31,607 bases of DNA from Triparma columacea (Eukaryota; Sar; Bolidophyceae; Parmales; Triparmaceae). The notes beneath the pieces were generated by a model that saw only the letters and a list, made by a program, of their open reading frames with translations, was not told where the DNA came from and did not search any database. The position numbers were made by a program, and so were the translations under genes. How positions within the stretch are numbered: the first letter of the stretch is position 1; each line of letters begins with the position of its first letter. Below are positions 10,529-19,378 of this stretch, in pieces. The stretch spans positions 4,000 to 35,606 of the forward strand of contig BRYA01001094.1 in the NCBI GenBank assembly GCA_030267965.1, written 5' to 3'.

Positions 10529-11377
10529 ATGGGAGTGGCAGGGTTCGCCTCGAGAGCCGTCTTCGCGGCGGCAAGTTTTGAGGTCGTCCTCACGGCCATG
10601 ACTGCATCCCCCTCAGCCTCACTGTTGAGCTCGTGGCTGGCCACGAACTGGATGTTCCTCCACTTGGTGGTCGGCTGTGTCTGCCTTCCTCTCTTGCTGG
10701 TCGACGCGCGCCCTGCCAGCAGAGCCAGCCAGCGGTGCGACTGGCATGCCATGGTACTCGCCGCAGTGTACTGCTTCCACCAGTTCGAGGAGCATGGGTA
10801 CGACGTCTTCGGCCGCCGCTATCCGTTCGTGTTCCACCTGGCCAAGATTCTGGACTGCGACTTGGCTCTCGAGGCAGGGCGCTTTTTGAGGGTCACGGGG
10901 TCTTGCGGCCTGGACGAGATGACGATTTTGTACATCAACGTCTACTCCGTAATGGGCCTGTTCCTAGCTCCCTTGCTCTTGCCCGCAAAGTGGAGCTGCT
11001 GCCTCGTCCTGATGAATGCGACACTCATCTTCTGCAACGCCGTGCTATTTCACCTTCTCCCCGCTTTGGTTTTTTGGGAGTACAACCCGGGACTCCTGCA
11101 GTCTGCGCTGATGAATGCTCCCCTATCCGCGTGGGTGCTGGGCCAACTCTGGAACCGTGGGGTTTGCAACAAAGCCCAGGCTGCTGCTGCCTTCCTCGTC
11201 AATGGGCCAGGCCAGGTGGTCCAGGCTCTCGGTCCGATGGTGTTGGTGAGGCAGCAAATGCTTTCAAATGCCGGGCAGCACGCCGTTCTCTTTGCCGTCT
11301 TGCTCGTGCTGCACCCGGCCACAGCGCTCTTCATCTCCTGGATGGGTCCAACGAGGAAGAAGAGACGCGCGCTGTGA
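10529..11377 (+). CDS. HXXEE-motif membrane protein
   Basis: A single exon of 282 residues starts at the ATG at 10529. It carries FHQFEEHGYD (His84, Glu87, Glu88), a second conserved histidine in VLFHLLPAL (His175), and EYNPG (Tyr185-Gly188). This trio (HXXEE, a further His, and YXPG) defines the HXXEE domain family of multi-pass membrane proteins, whose function is not established; the His/Glu set suggests metal binding or membrane-embedded catalysis. Several hydrophobic segments fit about six TM helices (for example 12-30, 40-58, 75-85, 135-150, 155-178 and 250-272). The C-terminus is basic (RKKRRAL). The upstream region is dispersed repeat copy A. Family identity is good; substrate is unknown. 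Confidence 0.82.
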   Translation: MGVAGFASRAVFAAASFEVVLTAMTASPSASLLSSWLATNWMFLHLVVGCVCLPLLLVDARPASRASQRCDWHAMVLAAVYCFHQFEEHGYDVFGRRYPFVFHLAKILDCDLALEAGRFLRVTGSCGLDEMTILYINVYSVMGLFLAPLLLPAKWSCCLVLMNATLIFCNAVLFHLLPALVFWEYNPGLLQSALMNAPLSAWVLGQLWNRGVCNKAQAAAAFLVNGPGQVVQALGPMVLVRQQMLSNAGQHAVLFAVLLVLHPATALFISWMGPTRKKRRAL

Positions 11378-11485
11378 TCTGCTGCGAGCCTTGAATCTAT
11401 TCATTACTACAAAGTGATGACTTGGTAGGAATCCTCTAGGAATGTTATACATATTTATACGTCGTAAGATAACTTTATTTACTAA

Positions 11486-11491
11486 AATAAA
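11486..11491 (+). terminator. Possible polyadenylation signal AATAAA
   Basis: AATAAA lies about 110 bp after the stop of the HXXEE gene in AT-rich DNA, at a reasonable 3' UTR distance. It is a hexamer match only. Confidence 0.35.
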
Positions 11492-11505
11492 CAATTATAA
11501 ATATA

Positions 11506-11605
11506 GCTTTCAAGGAAGATCGGCCCTAAGCGCAACTTGGACGATGTTGTCACCATCCTTGAGCCCAAGGATGCTGCTCTTCCCGTTCCTGCCGCGTTCT
11601 TAGTG
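11506..11605 (+). pseudogene. Orphan coding-like fragment
   Basis: Within the 306-bp convergent gap 11378-11683, the plus frame from about 11515 reads KIGPKRNLDDVVTILEPKD and then AALPVPAAF. Its codons favour G or C at third positions like the neighbouring genes, unlike the AT-rich DNA on both sides. No start codon precedes it; a TAG lies upstream in frame (about 11502), and the frame degenerates into AT-rich sequence and stops near 11651. I do not recognise the source protein. It looks like a gene fragment left by recombination. Apart from the AATAAA at 11486 I see nothing else in this gap. Confidence 0.4.
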
Positions 11606-11683
11606 ATAAATGAAACGTTGAGAAACAAAAAACACTTTCGCGCCATTTTTTAGGAACCTCCATGTTCGCATCCTATTGACTCA

Positions 11684-12601
11684 CTAACAACCAGTCTGTT
11701 CCAACATCACTTCAATTTCTTCCCCATCGTCCAGTTCAAGTGAATTGGAAGTTTCATTCGTGTCGATCCTTTCCTCATCGAGCCGGAAACGTAATGAAGA
11801 GACATCAACTCCACGCGTTCTTGCATACGCGTTAAATATCACTTCCATCCGAGTCGTCTTTCTCACCACAAAGTTCATCCCCATACCCTCATTATCCTTA
11901 AATCTGATAGTAATGCACTCATCCCCAGGGGGGGGAGTAACTTTTCCAACACCACCTTTACTGCTTTTGGTCGGTGTCTTTGACCGCCCTCCCGAATCGT
12001 CACTTTCGTCGCTTTCTTCCTCCTCCTTTTCCTCCTCTTCCTCCTCTTTGTCCTCCTCAACACTTGGATTTTTCCCGAACACCTCTTGGTACATTTTCTC
12101 AGCCTTCCTCAGACGGCTACAACGCGCTCGTTCATCATGCCCCCCCTCAGGGTTGTGGTGAATGATTCTCACCTCGTCAGGTACGCCCAGTACAGCGCAG
12201 GTCTCCATGTAGTCCATCGTGTGGAGTATGTGCGCGTGCCAGACCGCGTCGACCTCGGGGGTCGGGGACAATAGGCCTGCGTACCAGTCCAAAGCTCCCA
12301 CCTTGAGAGAGAGGAACCTCTTGTACTCCTCGAGCGCTTCATCTGAGCAATTTGACCGCCCCTGAAGTGCCGAGAAGGAGTCTTTTAAAGAGTCGTCATC
12401 TAAAGCTGAGCGGGCATGCAATGAACTTGCAACACGAGCAGATGTAGGAGAGGGAGTGCTTGCAGATGCTGCTGCGAAAGAAGCTCTTCCTGTAGGTCTT
12501 ACTGGTGAGGTCGAGGTCTGTTTTGCAGTTGTTGTTTTACGAGACTTCATATTTGTCGATGCTGCCTTTCGTTTTTTTCCGCTCTGTCGTCTTTGTGGCA
12601 T
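11684..12601 (-). CDS. WHxH-domain protein with C-terminal SUMO-like domain
   Basis: A single exon of 305 residues starts at the ATG at 12601. Residues 1-70 are basic, Ser/Thr/Ala-rich and probably disordered. Residues about 88-176 hold the motif EVDAVWHAHILHTMDY (Trp121, His122, His124, His127), then IIHHNP (His148-149) and YQEVFG. This resembles the bacterial/algal domain related to the glycine-rich-domain (DUF1399-type) proteins, where the histidines may bind metal. An acidic Glu/Ser linker (182-205) follows. Residues 228-304 match a SUMO/Rad60-SLD ubiquitin fold: ITIRFKDNEG, FNAYARTRGV, LRFRLDEERID, and LELDDGEEIEVMLEQTG. SUMO normally matures at a Gly-Gly; here the chain ends TGC, so conjugation by the usual route is unlikely. 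A role as a SUMO mimic or scaffold is inference. Confidence 0.82.
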   Translation of the reverse strand: MPQRRQSGKKRKAASTNMKSRKTTTAKQTSTSPVRPTGRASFAAASASTPSPTSARVASSLHARSALDDDSLKDSFSALQGRSNCSDEALEEYKRFLSLKVGALDWYAGLLSPTPEVDAVWHAHILHTMDYMETCAVLGVPDEVRIIHHNPEGGHDERARCSRLRKAEKMYQEVFGKNPSVEEDKEEEEEEKEEEESDESDDSGGRSKTPTKSSKGGVGKVTPPPGDECITIRFKDNEGMGMNFVVRKTTRMEVIFNAYARTRGVDVSSLRFRLDEERIDTNETSNSLELDDGEEIEVMLEQTGC

Positions 12602-13057
12602 GGTTTTAATGAAATGGAAAGACGAAAAGATAATTCGGAATCATCATGTTAATAAATATAGCTTTCAAACAAGGTAAGAAGGACAACAATGACAATTATG
12701 ACCCTTGTTAAGGCTTTTCCCACTCGTTACCCGTCCTATCGTTCCTTCTTCTTCCCCGCCATTCAACCAAAAGAGCCAAGATACCCCCCCTCTTTAATCG
12801 TGGCCGAGTGGATTCATGAAGTTTTTCCGTCTTATAGACGAGATAATACTACTTTGGGCCCCATTTACGATATTGTTAAACATCATGTTTGCGGTAACAT
12901 GGGGCAGAGAACCGCCATTGACGCATACTTGAGGGTATCACCATCCCTCTCTCTTGTTCTTCGTCCATCACACAACTCTAACCCTGCTTATTCCGTCAAC
13001 AATTTACGAATTCCTAGAGAGTTAGTTTGACTGTCGCCATTTTTTACACCTTCTTCG
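12602..13057. repeat. Dispersed repeat copy B in the divergent promoter region
   Basis: This 456-bp gap separates the start codons of the WHxH-SUMO gene (minus) and the MYND-LRR gene (plus). From 12671 to about 12965 it carries the second copy of the repeat seen at 10209-10518. Just before it, AATAAATATAGCTTTCAA (about 12650-12667) resembles the sequence at 11495-11512. An open frame at 12689-13030 gives a 113-residue translation with no recognisable motif; it is not open in copy A, so I do not call a gene. Confidence 0.7.
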
Positions 13058-15109
13058 ATGCCAGGTACTTGTGCTCATTGCAAGAAACCATCAGCAAGAG
13101 CTCGATGTTCATTATGCAAGGCTGTTTATTACTGTGGTCGTGAATGTCAGCGTTTGGACTTCAAGACCCACAAGCGTACATGCCGCAAACTTTCCGGGGA
13201 AAGAATGGGGAATAGCAGATCAGCAGTGTACTCTGGTGTAGAGAGATTCGTGAACAACAATGAACTCACGGAGGTGACTTTTGCAAAGGGAGTGACAAAG
13301 ATTGACATTCAAGCCTTCTTCGGATGCTCCTCCCTCACGGACATCACCATTCCTGACGGAGTGACAACGATTGGCGAGGGTGCCTTCTTAGGATGCTCCT
13401 CCCTCACGGCCATCACAATTCCAGACGGAGTGACGATAATTGGCAATGATGCCTTCTCTGGATGCTCCTCCCTCACGGCCATCACCATCCCGGATGGAGT
13501 GACGACAATTGGCGTTCAAACCTTCTTCGGATGCTCTTCCCTCACGGCGATCACCATCCCGGATGGAGTGACTACAATTGACAAAAACGCCTTCAACAGA
13601 TGCTCCTCCCTCACGACCATCACAATTCCAGACGGAGTGACGATAATTGGCCTGGGCGCCTTCTACAGATGCTCCTCCCTCACGGCCATTACCATCCCGG
13701 ACTCAGTGACAACGATTGGTGAGGGCGCCTTCTATGAATGCTCCTTCACGACCATCACAATCCCGGATGGAGTACCGATAATTGACGCTGACACCTTCAA
13801 CGGATGCTTCTCCCTCACGGCCATCACAATCCCGGATGGAGTGACGACAATTGGCGCACAAGCCTTCTTTAGATGCTCCTCCCTCACGGCCATCACCATC
13901 CCGGACGGAGTGACGACAATTGGCTGGAGTGCCTTCGAAGAATGCTCCTCCCTCACGGCCATCACCATTCCGGACGGAGTGACAACTATTGACAGAGGCG
14001 CCTTCAAAGGATGCTCCTCCCTCACGGCCATCACCATCCCAGACGGAGTGACGACAATTGGCGAGGGTGCCTTCGAAGGATGCTCCTCCCTCATGGCCAT
14101 CACAATCCCAGACGGAGTGATGAAGATTGGCGATGGCGCCTTCTCTGGATGCTCCTCCCTCACGGACATCACCATTCCGGACGGAGTGACAACGATTGGC
14201 GAGGGTGCCTTCTACGAATGCTCCTCCTTCACGACCATCACAATCCCGGATGGAGTAACGATAATTGACGGTGACACCTTCTCTGGATGCTCCTCCCTCA
14301 CGGACATCACCATTCCTGACGGAGTGACAACGATTGGCGATAAGACCTTCTTAGGATGCTCCTCCCTCACGGCCATCACCATTCCGGACGGAGTGACAAC
14401 AATTGGCAAGGGCGCATTCGCTGGATGCTCTTCCCTCACAGCCATCACAATCCCGGACTCAGTGACGACAATTGGCATGGGCACCTTCCACAGATGCTCC
14501 TCCCTCACGGCCGTCACCATCCCGGACAATGTGACAATGATTGACCAGGGCTTCTTCTACGGATGCTCCTCCCTCACGACCATCACCATCCCAGTTGGAG
14601 TGACGTCGATTGGCAATAGTGCCTTCGAAGGATTCTCCTCCCTCACGGCCGTCACAATCCCTGACGGTGTGACGATGATTGAAATTGAAACCTTCAGGGG
14701 ATGCTCCTCCCTCACGGCCATTACCATCCCGGACGGAGTGACGTCGATTGGCTGTGAAGCCTTCAGTGATTGCCCCGCCCTGACGAAACTCATTCTATCT
14801 CCTGTCGTTTCCATCGGTGAAGACTGCTTCGAAAATTGCACCGCCTTAATCACTGCCGCTGCCGATCAAAATATGCCGACTGTCTCGGACCTCCTCCATT
14901 ACAGGTGGCATCGCAAAAACGCTGTGATCGAACGCGTCAACGCTCTTCTGTGCCTCAAGGGAAGCTGGGATCATGTGGAGAGTCAACCCAGTGGACTGGA
15001 TAGTCTGAAGCAGAAGAAAATGGACGGAGTTGAAGCCCCGCTAAAGAGGACTGAGGCACGTGACAAGATCCCGAAAGTTTTGTGGAGAGTAATTCTGGAA
15101 TATCTATAA
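13058..15109 (+). CDS. MYND zinc finger fused to BspA-type leucine-rich repeats
   Basis: A single exon of 683 residues has its ATG at 13058. Residues 5-42 form a MYND finger with all ligands: Cys5-Cys8, Cys17-Cys20, Cys26-Cys30, His38-Cys42. From about 75 to 585 run about 22 units of 23 residues with the consensus GCSSLTAITIPDGVTTIG--AF, the LRR_5/BspA type. One unit near 13741 is one residue short. The C-terminal 95 residues (LLHYRWHR, ERVNALLCLK, WRVILEYL) close the solenoid and recur in the gene at 22895. MYND domains and LRR solenoids both bind proteins, so an adaptor or recognition role is inferred. Units are very similar at DNA level, suggesting recent expansion or gene conversion. Antisense open frames across this gene are by-products of the 69-bp period. 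Confidence 0.9.
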   Translation: MPGTCAHCKKPSARARCSLCKAVYYCGRECQRLDFKTHKRTCRKLSGERMGNSRSAVYSGVERFVNNNELTEVTFAKGVTKIDIQAFFGCSSLTDITIPDGVTTIGEGAFLGCSSLTAITIPDGVTIIGNDAFSGCSSLTAITIPDGVTTIGVQTFFGCSSLTAITIPDGVTTIDKNAFNRCSSLTTITIPDGVTIIGLGAFYRCSSLTAITIPDSVTTIGEGAFYECSFTTITIPDGVPIIDADTFNGCFSLTAITIPDGVTTIGAQAFFRCSSLTAITIPDGVTTIGWSAFEECSSLTAITIPDGVTTIDRGAFKGCSSLTAITIPDGVTTIGEGAFEGCSSLMAITIPDGVMKIGDGAFSGCSSLTDITIPDGVTTIGEGAFYECSSFTTITIPDGVTIIDGDTFSGCSSLTDITIPDGVTTIGDKTFLGCSSLTAITIPDGVTTIGKGAFAGCSSLTAITIPDSVTTIGMGTFHRCSSLTAVTIPDNVTMIDQGFFYGCSSLTTITIPVGVTSIGNSAFEGFSSLTAVTIPDGVTMIEIETFRGCSSLTAITIPDGVTSIGCEAFSDCPALTKLILSPVVSIGEDCFENCTALITAAADQNMPTVSDLLHYRWHRKNAVIERVNALLCLKGSWDHVESQPSGLDSLKQKKMDGVEAPLKRTEARDKIPKVLWRVILEYL

Positions 15110-15483
15110 CTCTTTGTTGTTGAACAAAACAAAGAACAATTGTGCGCCATACGGATGTGTTCCCCTTTCCCGCTTCGGAGGCGTCTTGTCTGAAACGTTC
15201 TCTTGCTTCAATAATGTCCCATCTAAATCCCTTCCCAAAATCAAGAAAACCCCAATTTCCACCAAATTCCCCCAAAACCTAATTGTACGTTTAACGCGGC
15301 CTATTTTTGTACAAGACGTCTCATAATGCTCAAATATGTCACAAAATACAATTGATAGCCCCTCAAATCCTCTCAAACCCTCAAACCCTCCCCCTTGCAC
15401 CCAACCCCGAACTTACCCTCCTCTCTATTTCCCTCCCCTCCCCTCCTCTCCTCCCTTTCCCAGTTTTCTCCTTCTCTCTCCTC
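15110..15483. other. Intergenic region before the HSD17B10-like gene
   Basis: These 374 bp contain the 3' flank of the MYND-LRR gene and, from about 15355, a strongly pyrimidine-rich stretch leading to the ATG at 15484. The open frames here have low-complexity Ser/Pro content and no motif. I see no other feature. Confidence 0.5.
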
Positions 15484-16492
15484 ATGCTCTCCTCGACAGT
15501 AGGTCTCGTAACCGGTGGTTGTTCAGGTCTTGGTCGTTCTGCCGCTCTCCGTATCCTCCGTTCTGGTGGTTCCGTAGTTATCGCCGATCTCCCCTCCCAG
15601 TCCCACCTCGCCGAGCCCCTCGTTGAAGAGTTCGGCTCCTCTAGGTGCCGCTACTATCCCACCGACGTCACGAAAGAGGAAGACGTTATGGGGGCCCTGG
15701 ACGAGGCGGAGAACGGGGGAATGGGGGTGGTCAACGCTACGGTTAACTGCGCGGGGATTGCGACGCCGAGCAAGATACTGGGGAAGAGGGGGGTGCACGA
15801 CCTCGAATTGTGAGTGTCCCCCCCCCCCGAACGCCCGTAGGTGTAGTGCTGAGGAATTATTTCTAGGTGCTCAAGAGAACAAGAAGAACTGAAATATTAC
15901 CTCCTAACTGCCTCCTCACCCCCCTTCACCCCTCTACCCCCTTAGGTTTTCCAACGTAATAAAAGTGAATACAATCGGTACCTTCAACGTGAACCGTCTC
16001 GCCGCCTCCCGAATGTCTTCTCTCCCCCCCACCTCCGGTCTCCGCGGTGTTCTCATAAACACCGCTTCAATAGCCGCCTACGACGGCCAGGTCGGCCAGT
16101 GCGCATACGCCGCCTCAAAGGGTGCCATCGTATCCATGACCCTCGCGATGGCCCGTGACCTCGCGCCGAACGGTATAAGGTGCATGACGATCGCGCCGGG
16201 ACTTTTCCTTACGCCACTGCTGGAGGGACTGCCGGAGAAGGTTAAGGAGGAACTGGGGAAACAGGTACCTTGCCCGAACAGATTGGGAGACCCGGAAGAC
16301 TTTGGGAAGTTGGTTGAGGCCATTATTACCAACCCCATGCTTAACGGGGAGACTATTAGGTGAGTTTTTTTTTCGGGGGGGAGGGGGGGGGAGGAGGGGG
16401 GGGGGGAGGTCTGAAATATTACTAACAAGTGAATGCGACGTCTCTACGGGAAAACAAACAGGCTTGATGGAGCTTACAGGATGCCCCCGTGA
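15484..16492 (+). CDS. HSD17B10: 3-hydroxyacyl-CoA dehydrogenase type 2-like short-chain dehydrogenase
   Basis: The exons are 15484-15809, 15946-16359 and 16462-16492, all phase 2, giving 256 residues, close to the 261 of human HSD17B10. The Rossmann NAD-binding motif TGGCSGLG is near residue 10, followed by [10 protein letters not shown], and the catalytic Ser-Tyr-Lys set in [26 protein letters not shown] sequence (YAASK). [25 protein letters not shown] and [15 protein letters not shown] match the HSD17B10 family closely to the last residue. The enzyme oxidises 3-hydroxyacyl-CoA in mitochondrial fatty-acid/isoleucine degradation, and in animals it also serves in mitochondrial RNase P. No strong targeting peptide is visible; a short upstream exon is possible. 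The last exon codes only 10 residues. It converges with the LIS1 gene. Confidence 0.9.
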
Positions 16493-16710
16493 GGATGAGA
16501 CGGGGAGCAAATATTATAGTGAGAGGGAGGGGAGGTTAGAGGTTAAGAGAGAGGTGGAGGGTGGGTGGGGTTAGACACAACCCAGGATGACGATGATGAT
16601 AGGATAACGTGGATGGGAAGTCTAGCCCAATGTCCCGTTCAAAGAAATTCGACGTCTGTAAAAATGAATAAATTTCATGGTTCTTTCGAAAAAAAAATTC
16701 CCTCCCTATT

Positions 16711-17967
16711 TTACTCGCACTTCCATATCCTAACCTCGTTGTCAACCCCCGCCGTGACGACCACCGGTAGTTTCTTGTGCATCCCCACCGCCTGTACAAA
16801 GTGTCCCCCCGCGTCCTTAATTTCTCTCACGCACCTCCTGTTCTTCAGATCGAACACGACCATGCTCCTGTCGTCCCCTACGCTGATGATGTAGTTGTGG
16901 TCCCTAGGTGAGACTAGTACGTCCCTCACCCAGTTGCTGTGTGTGCGGAAGCAGTGAATCTCAGCCCCCGTTCCGGTGTCCCATACCCTCACCGTCTTAT
17001 CCCTGCTCGCGCTCACAACAATATTAGCCGCCTCCGCCTCAGCCGTCGCCCCTCCTGGGTAAGCCACGGCGTTTACGACGTGTTCGTGTCCCCTCATATC
17101 GTGTTTAACCTTCCTCCCCTCCAAATCCCAGACCGTCACAACCCCGTCGCTCCCAGCAGTCGCGAACTCTCCCCCCCCCCCCCCAACTTTGAGGTCCCTA
17201 AGCCATACCGGAGGATCCGCCCTCGGCTGTATAGTCCCTACGCAGAATCCAGTGTCTAGGTCCCAGAACCTAATTGTCCCGTCACGACCTGTAGTTACGA
17301 CTCCCTTGTCTTCCACCCCTTCCATCCTACAGAAGCTTGCCGCAGATACGTTATGTCCATGTCCCCTCATAGTCTTCCTACAGTTATACCCGTCCCCACC
17401 ATCCCATACCTTAACACTAAGGTCAGCCCCCGTGCTAACCAGCAGGTCCCCTTTCGCGTTCCAGACAACGCACGTAACGGCCGCGGTGTGTCCCTTTAGG
17501 GTCTTAACGAAGTCCCCGCTATCGAGGTCCCAGAGTTTGACTGTACCGTCCTCTCCTGCGGTAGCTGCGAGTTCAAAGATAGGGTGGACTGATACCTTGT
17601 TTATACCACCTCCTCGATGGCCTAAACCTACCTTTGGTGAAGGGGTGGGGGTGGGGATACAACGACCGGTTTTAGATGAGGTTAGACCACCGGTACGATC
17701 TGAGGTGGTGGAGGAGGAGGAAGAATTTGCAAGGGCTGTTTCAAGCTCGAGGACTTTCTTCTGCAGTCTTACTACGGATGTCCATTTCTTTTCAAGGAGG
17801 GTTGATTTTGGTGGTGGTGGTGGTGGTGTTGTTGTTTTAATATCGTCAGGCTCCTTATTTAGCTGTATATTAAGACTTTCAACAAGGGTTTGATCGAGAT
17901 GTGGAATGTTTTGAAGATATTCTATTATACTAACGTGTAAACTTGACTTTTGTCGATCAGTTAGCAT
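16711..17967 (-). CDS. LIS1 (PAFAH1B1/NudF) homologue
   Basis: A single exon of 418 residues starts at the ATG at 17967. Residues about 6-40 form a LisH dimerisation motif (SIIEYLQNIPHLDQTLVESL). A short coiled coil (KKWTSVVRLQKKVLELE) follows, then a low-complexity Ser/Pro linker, then seven WD40 repeats (about 125-418), with GEDGTVKLWDLDSGDFVKTL, GADLSVKVWD, GRDGTIRFWD, GSDGVVTVWD, SRDKTVRVWD and the last ending VRIWKCE. This order and length are those of LIS1, which regulates cytoplasmic dynein in nuclear and organelle movement and would fit a flagellate life stage. Poly-Pro and poly-Gly stretches in the linker and between blades 4 and 5 are lineage-specific. Confidence 0.9.
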   Translation of the reverse strand: MLTDRQKSSLHVSIIEYLQNIPHLDQTLVESLNIQLNKEPDDIKTTTPPPPPPKSTLLEKKWTSVVRLQKKVLELETALANSSSSSTTSDRTGGLTSSKTGRCIPTPTPSPKVGLGHRGGGINKVSVHPIFELAATAGEDGTVKLWDLDSGDFVKTLKGHTAAVTCVVWNAKGDLLVSTGADLSVKVWDGGDGYNCRKTMRGHGHNVSAASFCRMEGVEDKGVVTTGRDGTIRFWDLDTGFCVGTIQPRADPPVWLRDLKVGGGGGEFATAGSDGVVTVWDLEGRKVKHDMRGHEHVVNAVAYPGGATAEAEAANIVVSASRDKTVRVWDTGTGAEIHCFRTHSNWVRDVLVSPRDHNYIISVGDDRSMVVFDLKNRRCVREIKDAGGHFVQAVGMHKKLPVVVTAGVDNEVRIWKCE

Positions 17968-18400
17968 ATTTAGAGTTAATACTACTGATTGGGTAAAGAT
18001 TTAAAGCGTTAATGTCAAAAATGAGACTCAAATCTAATTCTGATGTCAATTTTGCCATGCTCCGATTTCCGAGCTTCTCCATTTCTCTATCTAGCCAAAC
18101 TAAAAAGGTGTGTTCTTATCGCAATTAACGGGACGTTCCGGCATAAATTACCATGATTTCAACTTCCCCGGTTTACGTCTCTCCTCTTTGATAGTTTTAA
18201 TCTCGATAAGTGTCCTTTCATGTGTGTTTGGCCCTGCCAGTTCTGAGCTGTTCGGGTGCTTGCAAGGTGCCCCCTGTTGCCCCTTCCTGTCTCGGTCGCC
18301 CCGCCCTGAGAGTTTTGTATGTACCATTCACCTCACCCTTCCCTCCCCCCTTCCCCCTGCAAGACTTTGCCCTTACAACCCAAACAAAAGGAAAAACACG
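17968..18400. promoter_or_regulatory. Divergent intergenic region between LIS1 and the secreted-protein gene
   Basis: This 433-bp stretch separates two divergent start codons. The frame of the downstream gene stays open back to about 18110, but the translation lacks an ATG before 18401 and has no recognisable content. A pyrimidine-rich tract ending CCCTGCAAG (about 18325-18363) could be the 3' end of a 5' UTR intron. Nothing else is visible. Confidence 0.4.
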
Positions 18401-18931
18401 ATGACCAAGTACCTCCCCCTCCTCCTCCTTCCCTCTCTCTCCCTCTCATGTCCCTTTGATCTCTGCGATGTACCAGACTACGGTTCCTGCGGTAACGCAT
18501 GTTGCAAGTTATCCCTAACCGTCCCTCTCCCCACCTCCGACGTGATGGCGGCTATCAACTCAACCCTCACCTCCGGTGGTCCCGACGGTCTTTACGAATC
18601 CCAAATGACAGCCGAGGGTACACTAGGTTTCGGGGACCTTACACCCTTCGATGTTGGCGTCGATTACATAGGTCAGGCTTACCACACAACAGCGAACGGT
18701 ATGTACACCGACACCGTTAACTTCAACCTTGCCCCCACCGCCGACGGTATGGGTACGGTTGTTAAGGCGTTCTCTACGAGTCAGATTGGTGGGGCTTATG
18801 GAGACGACGGGCAGAACTACTATAATATTGTTAGCTTGCTAACGGAGGTCGACTTTGGAGGGGATAAAGCAGACGAAGGAGACTTTGTTAGAGTTGATGA
18901 AAGCTGCCCTGAACCTGAGACTAAGAGGTAG
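18401..18931 (+). CDS. Small secreted Cys-containing protein, unknown function
   Basis: A single exon of 176 residues has its ATG at 18401. The N-terminus (MTKYLPLLLLPSLSLSCPFD) is a clear signal peptide with likely cleavage near Ser16/Cys17. A cysteine cluster follows (CPFDLCDVPDYGSCGNACC). The body is acidic, rich in Gly, Thr and Asp, with one Asn-Ser-Thr glycosylation site, and ends with another Cys near the C-terminus. I do not recognise a named family; the N-terminal Cys cluster followed by a beta-rich body suggests a compact extracellular or cell-wall domain. Codon use matches the neighbours. A longer N-terminus is unlikely because the signal peptide begins precisely at this Met. Confidence 0.72.
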   Translation: MTKYLPLLLLPSLSLSCPFDLCDVPDYGSCGNACCKLSLTVPLPTSDVMAAINSTLTSGGPDGLYESQMTAEGTLGFGDLTPFDVGVDYIGQAYHTTANGMYTDTVNFNLAPTADGMGTVVKAFSTSQIGGAYGDDGQNYYNIVSLLTEVDFGGDKADEGDFVRVDESCPEPETKR

Positions 18932-19378
18932 ATATAGGTGGGGGGGATGGGGGGGGGGGGAGAGAGTAGAACGAGGTTATGAGTTCCTGATGAATAAATA
19001 ATTACCATCGTTATCTGATATTGCCTCATAGTTTTCCCTTACTTTTCTATATTTCGCCTTGGTACCTTCTACCATAAGGTGTAGGTAGATTACAATATTG
19101 GTCAGAATTTCCCTATACGGTCACGTGGAAGGAACGGGAGAGGAAGGCGGAGGGGTTCGAGCCTTCCGAGGGGATTTGGGGGAAGGGGAATAAGAATCCC
19201 GGGGGCTTAGAGAGGAAACGCTTGGGTGATTTTGGTCCGATCAATTTTTCTGGGTTTTTAGTTTTATTTGTATATTGATATATGTAGTTCATAATCATTT
19301 GTTCTCCCCCCCCGCGCACCCCACGAGTCCTTCCCCTGACCCTAGCCACCCTCTCCCCCTCAGGCGCTGTTCCCGGTG
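18932..19378. other. Intergenic region with poly-G tract and polyA signal
   Basis: This holds the 3' flank of the secreted-protein gene: a G-rich tract at 18939-18962 and AATAAA at 18993-18998, a plausible polyadenylation signal. From 19130 to 19330 the DNA is unremarkable; a minus frame there has no recognisable content. I see no gene. Confidence 0.5.

Noticed and set aside
10633..11394. 253-residue plus frame overlapping the HXXEE gene
   Set aside because: It is the out-of-frame shadow; only the other plus frame has the HXXEE and YXPG motifs and TM segments.
12689..13030. 113-residue open frame in dispersed repeat copy B
   Set aside because: The frame is broken in copy A, has no recognisable motif, and lies in a promoter-proximal repeat.
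13732..14853. Long antisense open frames with repeats such as MVMAVREEHP across the MYND-LRR gene (and likewise 22990-24087 across the second LRR gene)
   Set aside because: They are the reverse frames of the 69-bp LRR unit. The period is divisible by three, so any frame without a stop in one unit stays open; the sense strand explains the sequence fully.
19140..19180. GGTTCGAGCC resembling a tRNA T-arm
   Set aside because: No matching acceptor, D-arm or anticodon arm is found around it, and the supposed T-stem pairs poorly.
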